A stretch of DNA of 23,282 nt from a virus. This document shows positions 14,135-20,541 of the stretch, piece after piece (the stretch's first letter is position 1; each line of letters begins with the position of its first letter). The stretch is from positions 2,123 through 25,404 of the IMG/VR virus record IMGVR_UViG_3300030117_007234. One strand, given 5' to 3'. The notes beneath the pieces are model-generated. The model was given only the letters and a program-made list of their open reading frames with translations. It was not told the origin of the DNA and did not search any database. Both the position numbers and the translations under genes were made by a program.

Positions 14135-14745
14135 TGTCATTGGACAACCTAGATAAGCTCAAAAACGTTCAAAGATTTTTTGATGAGTTTATGGGCGATT
14201 GGGAGAAGAAGGAAATATTCATCTCCGCTTATCAGGCTGCCCAAACAGCTGCTCTATACATCGACATTTCTTGTCGAATGCATTTCAAAGTAAAAACTGG
14301 AAACTTGGCAAGATCCTTCGAAGCCGTGCCCGCTAAAAGAAAGGGCAAGCTCATTACGGCAGGGGCTTACTCACCGCAACCGTACGCGGCCATTCGAGAA
14401 CGTGGTGGTACTATTCGCCCAAAGAGAAAAAAGGCCCTGGCAATTCCGGTTAGTAAAGTAGGTAAGAACGTGGGCAGCCCGGCAATGTGGTCAGGCCCTC
14501 AAAAGCTTGTTTATATTCCAAGGCCAAAAGGTGGCGGCAACCCCCGAAGTGTCGGTTTGTTGGGGGTGCCAACGAAGAACGGCGCGTTCAAAGCCCACTT
14601 TGCTTTAAGGTCCTCCGTTACCCAAACGGGGTCGGGTTATTTAACTTGGGCGCAAAAGATGGCCCAGCCGGAAATTTCTAAAATTGTCGGCGATTCGATA
14701 ACTAAAGCTTGGGCAACCGTGAATGTGCCAGGGGTTGAGAAGTAA
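14134..14745 (+). CDS. Tail completion protein (gpG / HK97 gp10-like)
   Basis: A 203-residue protein. Central motif KTGNLARSFEAVP followed by SPQPYAAIRERGGTIRPKRKKALAIPV is the signature of the Mu-gpG/HK97-gp10 virion morphogenesis family, which joins the neck to the tail. Residues 100-175 contain a longer insert rich in Lys, Gly and Pro (IPRPKGGGNPRSVG). The C-terminal helix ends in GDSITKAWATV. It lies between the connector and the tail terminator, matching the conserved siphophage order. Stop and next start share a base (TAATG). Confidence 0.8.
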   Translation: MSLDNLDKLKNVQRFFDEFMGDWEKKEIFISAYQAAQTAALYIDISCRMHFKVKTGNLARSFEAVPAKRKGKLITAGAYSPQPYAAIRERGGTIRPKRKKALAIPVSKVGKNVGSPAMWSGPQKLVYIPRPKGGGNPRSVGLLGVPTKNGAFKAHFALRSSVTQTGSGYLTWAQKMAQPEISKIVGDSITKAWATVNVPGVEK

Positions 14746-15200
14746 TGGGTACTCCGGCTCGAACAAGCATTCTCAGTAATATGAGCACCACTTTGGCCGG
14801 TATTACAACTGGGAACGGTTACAATACCACGGTCGTAACGGTTGAAGGGGAAGCAAAGACTTGGGCTGATGTTCCGGCGTCGTTAAAGCCTTGGATTGGT
14901 TATGTGCCTACAGCCGAAACTTTGCAGTATCTTCCTGGCAATCAAATTCGAGTTGTTTTGCCAATCCAGTTAATTTGTCATGTGGTTGGTCAAACACAAT
15001 CCACAAGATCTACGATCCTAAATAATTTACTGGACGATGTAATTGCCGTTTTAAGCGTTGATACAACAAGAGGTTCCAAAGCAATCTCGACCACGGTAGT
15101 ATCAGTGGAAACGGACGAAGGTGCTCCAGGCGCCATCGGGGAAGGTTCGATGGTCCTGACCGTCGAGGTTGCTTACATGAGAACCAGCGGGCAGTCTTAA
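14745..15200 (+). CDS. Tail terminator protein
   Basis: A 151-residue protein. It is the right size and place for the gpU-like ring that stops tail-tube growth and joins tail to head. The sequence has an early helix (RTSILSNMSTTLAGI), a long strand region around PGNQIRVVLPIQLICHVVG, then a helix (TRSTILNNLLDDVIAVLS) and a final strand VLTVEVAYMRTSGQS, the alternating pattern of tail terminators. Assignment depends on gene order and topology rather than a signature motif. Confidence 0.7.
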   Translation: MGTPARTSILSNMSTTLAGITTGNGYNTTVVTVEGEAKTWADVPASLKPWIGYVPTAETLQYLPGNQIRVVLPIQLICHVVGQTQSTRSTILNNLLDDVIAVLSVDTTRGSKAISTTVVSVETDEGAPGAIGEGSMVLTVEVAYMRTSGQS

Positions 15201-15211
15201 GGGAGTTTAGA

Positions 15212-15412
15212 ATGCGGGTAAAATACATTATGGCCAACCCGGCTAAATTTGGCGACGTTCGAGTACAGTTAAACGATGTTCTCGATTTGCCTGAAAAGCA
15301 GGCTGAGGAAGCTTTAACCAGCGGGTTCTTTGTTCCGGCAGATCGCGAACAAGCCCCAAAGACTTCGAAGTCTAAAAAGAAATCTACGCCAAAAACTGAA
15401 GGGGAGAGCTAG
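15212..15412 (+). CDS. Small phage protein, function unknown
   Basis: A 66-residue protein. The first 45 residues (VKYIMANPAKFGDVRVQLNDVLDLPEKQAEEALTSGFFVP) resemble the small domain seen in many phage proteins of this size, with a glycine turn and an LPE...A..L..GF segment. The C-terminal 20 residues are lysine/serine/threonine-rich and probably disordered. AAGGGAG precedes the start. It lies between terminator and tube genes; no function can be assigned. Its basic tail parallels that of the small protein at 13462. Confidence 0.65.
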   Translation: MRVKYIMANPAKFGDVRVQLNDVLDLPEKQAEEALTSGFFVPADREQAPKTSKSKKKSTPKTEGES

Positions 15413-15414
15413 TT

Positions 15415-16620
15415 ATGGGAGTTTCAGAAAATCACGCGTTAGGCCGGTCACTACGATGGTTTTGCGTAAAAGAAGATGCAGCTTATCCGGGCGGGCGCTA
15501 CGGAACTGACAACCAAAAGGCTGTTGCCGGAGGCGACGCCGCTAAGGTTTTGTCGTCTTCCATAGAGTTTACTGTAGCGAGAAACCCTAGAACAGATCCT
15601 CACGCAAGTCGTGCTGTTTTAGAGCGCATCACTGGTAAGCAGGAAATTAGCTGGAGTTGCGAGAGCTATCTGCTGCCGAAAAGCAGCGCGGCTCCCGACA
15701 TCGATCCTTTAATCGAAGCGGCCATGGGCGGTGCTTTCGGCACACCCACCGCTGGCTATTCTTTGTCGAATAACAACACACTGCCTACAGTTCGAATTGC
15801 TAGAACTGCGGACGGGGTATTCCGCGAGGATTTGTTCGGGGCTTGGGTGGAAGAAATGACCATCTCCGCTTCAGGTGGCGAGGAGCCTAGGATTTCATTT
15901 AGCGGTGGGGCGTTCAATTACGCCTTGACCGGAACAGGCAAAACCCACGCTTCCACGTCGGTGACGAGTACTTCGGTTCCGCTTGTCACGGGTGACGGTG
16001 TTAATTTTATGGTGGGTTCGGTCATCGACATTAACGGCGACTCTACCATCGTTACTGCTAAAACGGCGGCAGATACTTTGACCGTGAAAAGCGGTACGTA
16101 CACGAATAATGAGGACATTACGCCGGAGACGTATACTGAGACGACTTCGGACCAGCCCCCAATTAACGGTATTGGTGGCAAGCTCACCATGGGCGGCAGT
16201 GCTTCGTTACCGATTACCGGCATTGAGTTTACGTTGACGAACGGTATTAAGCCGTTTACCGATCAAGCTTTGGTAAAAGGCACAGAGGACTTTGTTGCTG
16301 GCTACCGAACCTGCACCGGTACGGTTACCGTTCGGGCTCGCAAAGACTTGATTAAGCAATTCGCTCAACGGTACGTCCAGCTGACGGCTGCGGGAGACCC
16401 GTCGTTTACCGGTCAATCTTCTGATTTCGAAATTTTGGTAGAATTTGGCAATGTTAGCGGCCAAGTCGTTGATCTTAACATCTTCAACGCCGAACTTGAT
16501 TTCGGTGCCATTGATGTACCGGAGGCTGAAGAGGCTATCCTAAATATTCCATTTACGGCGCTAGGGGATTCCAGCACACTGCTGGAGTTTGAATTGGTTT
16601 GGAACCAAAACCCTAGCTAA
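15415..16620 (+). CDS. Major tail tube protein with inserted beta domain
   Basis: A 401-residue protein. Most siphophage tube proteins are 150-300 residues. The core halves (about 1-168 and 248-401) contain tube-like strands: EDLFGAWVEEMTISASGGEEPRISFSGGAFNYALT and, near the end, TVTVRARKDLIKQFAQRYVQL plus AILNIPFTALGDSSTLLEFELVW. Between them, residues about 170-245 are a Thr/Ser-rich beta-like insert (GVNFMVGSVIDINGDSTIVTAKTAADTLTV), plausibly a domain projecting from the tail surface. Place just before the chaperone pair and tape measure supports the tube role strongly. Confidence 0.85.
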   Translation: MGVSENHALGRSLRWFCVKEDAAYPGGRYGTDNQKAVAGGDAAKVLSSSIEFTVARNPRTDPHASRAVLERITGKQEISWSCESYLLPKSSAAPDIDPLIEAAMGGAFGTPTAGYSLSNNNTLPTVRIARTADGVFREDLFGAWVEEMTISASGGEEPRISFSGGAFNYALTGTGKTHASTSVTSTSVPLVTGDGVNFMVGSVIDINGDSTIVTAKTAADTLTVKSGTYTNNEDITPETYTETTSDQPPINGIGGKLTMGGSASLPITGIEFTLTNGIKPFTDQALVKGTEDFVAGYRTCTGTVTVRARKDLIKQFAQRYVQLTAAGDPSFTGQSSDFEILVEFGNVSGQVVDLNIFNAELDFGAIDVPEAEEAILNIPFTALGDSSTLLEFELVWNQNPS

Positions 16621-16646
16621 CATCTAATCACAACACGGGGAAAAAT

Positions 16647-16994
16647 ATGTCTGTGATGAATGAAGAAGACGCGGTGCTGTATGTACCGGAACATGGCGAT
16701 AACCGGGACCTGCCCGAAGAGGAGCAGGTGGTTGTCTCAATCCTTCCGATGACGGGGGGTGAGTTCCGGGCCTACACGCGGTCGGTTAACAGTAAGAAAA
16801 ATAACCTTGATAAGGTTGTTCAAAGAATTATTACCGAGCGCGTGGTTTCTGTTACAAACTACGAAGACATCCGGGGGCGGCCTGTCACCACTGGTGAGTC
16901 TTTGTTCGACCAGGCAGAGGTGGCGTTTATTGACGAAGTTTTTTCGGCGTTAACCGAGATCAGTGTTCTGAAGGGTGGACTGAGAAAAAAATAG
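16647..16994 (+). CDS. Tail assembly chaperone, short form (gpG analogue)
   Basis: A 115-residue protein read without frameshift, ending ...RKK at a TAG (16992-16994). The first 30 residues are acidic, followed by VVVSILPMTGGEFRAYTR and helices to ALTEISVLKGG. It lies between the tail tube and tape measure, the position of lambda gpG, which holds the tape measure during tail assembly. Its last two codons are AAA AAA, part of a slippery heptamer, so a fraction of ribosomes makes the longer product. CGGGGA precedes ATG 16647. Confidence 0.85.
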   Translation: MSVMNEEDAVLYVPEHGDNRDLPEEEQVVVSILPMTGGEFRAYTRSVNSKKNNLDKVVQRIITERVVSVTNYEDIRGRPVTTGESLFDQAEVAFIDEVFSALTEISVLKGGLRKK

Positions 16995-17413
16995 AAATCG
17001 CTCTGCGTCTTGTCTTCAGCAATGACCAGAAGACGAAAGAGTGGGGATGCTCACGATGCAAGGGCGAAGACTATGAAGAAGGCGACAAGTACCGCAAGAT
17101 TCGAAATTGCGACACGGAGGAAAATGAGAACATCGCCTGGGAATGGATGCCGTCTTTAAGACGGTGCCCGTTCAGTCAAATCACCAACGAAGCCTGGGAA
17201 GTTATTCGATGGTGGAGCGAGTTTAAAGAGTTTGGGGTTTTGCCCTGGGGTGGGTCTGACCTAATGGCGCAGCCCGCCTACGTCTTAGAAGCCTTTGCTT
17301 TGTGTACTGAGTTCAAAAATAAAATAGAACAAGAAAGACACAAGCAAGCCGAAAGGGAACGTGAGAAATGGCAACGTCGGCAACAGCGGAGCGCAAAGTC
17401 GGGATTACGGTAA
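16647..17413 (+). CDS. Tail assembly chaperone, -1 frameshift fusion (gpGT analogue)
   Basis: Ribosomes slipping back one base on A AAA AAA (16985-16991) continue in the -1 frame from ATA at 16991 to a TAA at 17411-17413, giving 115 + 140 = 255 residues. I translated this region by hand and found no stop in between. The extension starts IEIALRLVFSNDQKTKEW, then GCSRC, a Cys in RNCDTE and another in LRRCPFS (a possible four-cysteine zinc site), and continues with VLPWGG and AQPAYVLEAFALCTEF, before a charged coiled-coil-like tail. An independent ATG at 17147 exists in the extension but starts after most of the Cys site. The last 46 bases overlap the tape measure gene. Confidence 0.85.
16985..17041 (+). 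promoter_or_regulatory. Programmed -1 ribosomal frameshift site
   Basis: The slippery heptamer A AAA AAA at 16985-16991 is in exact X-XXY-YYZ phase with the upstream frame and runs straight into the TAG. Nine bases later begins a possible stem-loop. CTCT (17001-17004) pairs with AGAG (17038-17041). CGTCTT (17006-17011) pairs with AAGACG (17030-17035). A small internal loop and an 18-base apical loop complete it. An alternative hairpin pairs GTCTTC (17012-17017) with GAAGAC (17029-17034). Spacing and structure are what a -1 frameshift stimulator requires. Confidence 0.85.
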
Positions 17414-19374
17414 TTCTGAAAGACAAAATGTCTGCCAGTCTTCGTAAGACCGAAAAGGCTGCCGAAGACGTGGCTCGCGCAGGTAAGAAAATCCAAAAAA
17501 GCTTTAAAAAGCTGATGAAGGTTATTTTGCCCGTTAGTGCGGCCTTTACCGCCATGAGCGCCGTTTCTTTCATCCTCACCAAAAGAGTCTCGGAGTTTGG
17601 TGACCAAATGATTAAGGGTGCCCAACGCCTTAATCTAACCACCACAGCCTTTCAAAGGCTTGACCACGCTATGCAGCTGAGTGGCACTAGTATGCAGGAG
17701 CAAAGAGGGGCACTCACAAGGTTTGCAAGAACAGCCAGGGACGCAGTTAACGGTGTTAAGATTGCGGAAGAAGCCTTTACCAGGTTAGGTGTGTCCGTCC
17801 GAAAGCAGGATGGTTCATATAAGCAAACTGAAGAACTTATTTATGACGTTTCTGACGCCTTCTCTAAAATGCCCATGACCGTTGAAAAATCCGCTCTCAT
17901 GATGGATTTGTTTGGTCGTAGCGGTGCCCAGATGGCGCAGTTTCTGAACTTAGGGTCGGAAGCCCTAAAAGAAGTAGGTCATGACGCGGAACGTCTAGGC
18001 GGCATCATGAGTGAAGATGCGGCCAAACAATCTGAAAAGTTTATTGACGCATTGACTAGACTGGATCTTGCGGCGGACGGTGTGACGCGAGCTATTGGCG
18101 GTTCCATGCAGCCCGTTTTTACGAGGATGATGGAGGCCATGGCGAATTCAGTGGTTAAACTCAGAAGAGTTTTCGCCCCTGTTTTTGAATCCATTCGTGA
18201 CGATTTCAAGGCCACGGCGGATGTCCTTGTCCCGGTTGTTGGCTTCATTATCAAGGCATTTGTGGGCTTTGGCACGGCTGTTGTTCTTGCGTTCAAAGCC
18301 ATCACCTTTACCATTAACAGACGGCTTGCGGAAATTGTCGATGGTATGAATGACATGATTGAAGGTGCCAATCGTTTAGGGAAAAGATTCGGGATTGCCA
18401 TTGAACCCATCGCGAACGTCTTTGCCGACACCCGTGACCAAATCAAAGAAGACATGTTGGACATTGGCGCTTCTTCTTTGGAAACAATGAATGCGATTGA
18501 CGCAGTTGGCGATGCCATTACTAACAGTAATAAAAAAATATACACGACGGCTGATGCTGTAGACGAGGCACGCAAATCAACTGAGGAGCTGGGCAACGTC
18601 AGTAAGGATTTGACGGATGAAGAGTTAAAACAGTTGGAAAAGCGTAGAAAAGCCAACGCTGATTACTATGCTAAAATTGAAAAAATGGCGGAAGAATCAC
18701 GTCAACGTAATTTTGAACGCCAGGTGGCTATTACGAATTCCGAAGCCGAAGCCCATGACGAATACATCCGAAAACAATTGTCCCACCTTCAGGACTTGCG
18801 AACTGAAGCTGCGGAGATGGTTGAAGAGTTTGCTCGTGCAGGCAGTTCGATTGGCAATGCGTTTATCCAGGGATTCGAGGCCGCTTCGGAATCGCAGGAT
18901 AGGATGGTTGAGGGTTTAAAGTCGGCAGCGCAGGAATCTATTATGATTGGTCTGGATGTTATGGAGCAGCAGGTCATTAATTACGCAAAGACAGCAGCGG
19001 CGGCAGCTGCAAGCTCTACCGCAAGTATTCCTGTTATCGGTCCAGCAATGGCGGCAGCGGCAGCGGCGGCCATGTTTGCTTTGGTTAAAGGTTTCATCCA
19101 TATGGGCTTTAACGGCATGGCCGAAGGGGGTCTGGTAACTGGGGGCATCGCAAATCGGGATTCCGTACCGACCATGCTAATGCCGGGCGAATTTGTTCTT
19201 ACGAAAAAGCAGACGGACAGCTTACGTCAAGGCGGTGGTGGCGGTTTGGGGTCGTCCACAATTAACATCGAACTTTCGTCTTCCCTTCCCCCCTCCCGGG
19301 CTGAGATGAAGAAATTTGTTCGTCAGAACATTGTACCAGCCCTTAGGGAACTACGTGCGCAGAGGATGTTCTGA
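17368..19374 (+). CDS. Tail tape measure protein
   Basis: A 668-residue protein that sets tail length and is ejected with DNA. It has the expected make-up: a charged, helical N terminus; hydrophobic stretches at 52-70, 287-315 and an Ala-rich one at 542-576; long helical, charged regions (400-490); and the C-terminal signature GMAEGGLVTGG..NRDSVPTMLMPGEFVLT at 583-612 common to tape measures. At about 0.15 nm per residue the tail would be near 100 nm. The start at 17368 lies inside the chaperone fusion gene, coupling the two. Its stop overlaps the next start as TGATG. Confidence 0.95.
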   Translation: MATSATAERKVGITVILKDKMSASLRKTEKAAEDVARAGKKIQKSFKKLMKVILPVSAAFTAMSAVSFILTKRVSEFGDQMIKGAQRLNLTTTAFQRLDHAMQLSGTSMQEQRGALTRFARTARDAVNGVKIAEEAFTRLGVSVRKQDGSYKQTEELIYDVSDAFSKMPMTVEKSALMMDLFGRSGAQMAQFLNLGSEALKEVGHDAERLGGIMSEDAAKQSEKFIDALTRLDLAADGVTRAIGGSMQPVFTRMMEAMANSVVKLRRVFAPVFESIRDDFKATADVLVPVVGFIIKAFVGFGTAVVLAFKAITFTINRRLAEIVDGMNDMIEGANRLGKRFGIAIEPIANVFADTRDQIKEDMLDIGASSLETMNAIDAVGDAITNSNKKIYTTADAVDEARKSTEELGNVSKDLTDEELKQLEKRRKANADYYAKIEKMAEESRQRNFERQVAITNSEAEAHDEYIRKQLSHLQDLRTEAAEMVEEFARAGSSIGNAFIQGFEAASESQDRMVEGLKSAAQESIMIGLDVMEQQVINYAKTAAAAAASSTASIPVIGPAMAAAAAAAMFALVKGFIHMGFNGMAEGGLVTGGIANRDSVPTMLMPGEFVLTKKQTDSLRQGGGGGLGSSTINIELSSSLPPSRAEMKKFVRQNIVPALRELRAQRMF

Positions 19375-20540
19375 TGGCTTATTCAGCGGCGGCGCTTACA
19401 AGTGCGGAAACAACAGGCTTCGATAACGATAAGCCCTTGTTTGTTGTGCAGTCTCTTCAGTCAAGCTCGTTAAGCGATGCTCATTGGAACACAGGCGGAC
19501 AGCACACGGATACAGATACCACTGACGCATCCTTTCCCGCTTCAAGGGCTGTAGATGATGTAGGTAGCCTACAAACTCAAGCGGCAACATCGACGTTTAT
19601 TAATGTTAGTGGTGCAACGCAGAACAACCCTTGTGTCATTACGGCGACTGGTCATCCGTTCTCTAACGGGGATTTTATCTACTTCTATGACGTTGGTGGT
19701 ATGACAGATCTGAACTACACCACTGCGGGCGGAAGCCACAACATTTATGAAGTGGCCAACAAGACCACAAACACCTTCGAATTGTCGGGCGTTAATTCCA
19801 CAGGGTTTGACGCTTACACCAGCGGCGGACGGGCTGAGATCGTTAAGTTCTATAACATCGACACGGGCTCTTCGGCCTCTTCAAAAGTTAGCTTCGACAC
19901 ACTGCTGCTTTTAAATCATAACTTCAGTTCTTCTCTAAACGTCGTAGTCGAAATCGCTGATAATAGTACCTTCACCTCAAATAAGATTGAAGTGGCTCGT
20001 CGCACCTCGTCAGGATCGACCGATACGGGGCGCTGGCTCATTACAAATTTGAATTCAGCGGGCACTGGAAGCACCTACAGTTCAAGCGGAACGGCTCAAA
20101 GGTATTCGGATGTCCAATACATCCGACTTGTCGTTGTAGGGCGATACTCGGCCATTGGTGAGTTTTTCCTGGGCACTCGTTATCAGCTTCAGCGTAACCC
20201 TAATTTGTCGTGGAACAACAAGGACGAGACAAGCGGCGTGACCGACTTCCAATCCCGAACGGGACTGACTAAGCGATACGTGTATTATCGGGGCCAGGCT
20301 ATTCGCAATGTGACAATGGGTATGGGGGCTAGTGCCGAAATTACCGTGATCGATAACTGGTTCAATGCGATAAACGAAGGTACTAGGCCCTTCCTTTGGA
20401 TAGACACGCCTACTAGCGGGGCTGAAGCCCGGTTGATGTTGTTAGACGATGCGGGTTTGAATTTTCCGCTAGTCGGACCTTTCGAGCGGCAGCTTACTTT
20501 TAGCATGACCGAACAACCCCCGTTTTTATCGAGGGAATAG
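19374..20540 (+). CDS. Distal tail-like protein with inserted FCCH-like domain
   Basis: A 388-residue protein directly after the tape measure, the place of distal tail proteins that form the hub ring at the tail end. The C-terminal third has RYVYYRGQAIRNVTMGMGASAEITVIDNWFNAINEGTRPFLWID, close to the strand pattern seen in such proteins. Residues about 76-155 (NNPCVITATGHPFSNGDFIYFYDVGGMTDLN to FELSGVNSTGFDAYTSGG) resemble the E1-FCCH-like domain found inserted into other phage tail proteins. The rest is Ser/Thr/Asn-rich beta sequence. No enzymatic motif is visible. Function rests on position and the general pattern. Confidence 0.7.
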   Translation: MAYSAAALTSAETTGFDNDKPLFVVQSLQSSSLSDAHWNTGGQHTDTDTTDASFPASRAVDDVGSLQTQAATSTFINVSGATQNNPCVITATGHPFSNGDFIYFYDVGGMTDLNYTTAGGSHNIYEVANKTTNTFELSGVNSTGFDAYTSGGRAEIVKFYNIDTGSSASSKVSFDTLLLLNHNFSSSLNVVVEIADNSTFTSNKIEVARRTSSGSTDTGRWLITNLNSAGTGSTYSSSGTAQRYSDVQYIRLVVVGRYSAIGEFFLGTRYQLQRNPNLSWNNKDETSGVTDFQSRTGLTKRYVYYRGQAIRNVTMGMGASAEITVIDNWFNAINEGTRPFLWIDTPTSGAEARLMLLDDAGLNFPLVGPFERQLTFSMTEQPPFLSRE

Positions 20541-20541
20541 A

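Noticed and set aside
17147-17413. Independent 88-residue gene starting at 17147
   Set aside because: It is the end of the -1 frameshift extension; the frame is open back to the slippery site and lacks a convincing Shine-Dalgarno.
17979-18656. 225-residue reading frame on the minus strand inside the tape measure gene
   Set aside because: Low-complexity Ser/Ala-rich shadow of a strongly supported gene, with no motif or independent ribosome-binding context.
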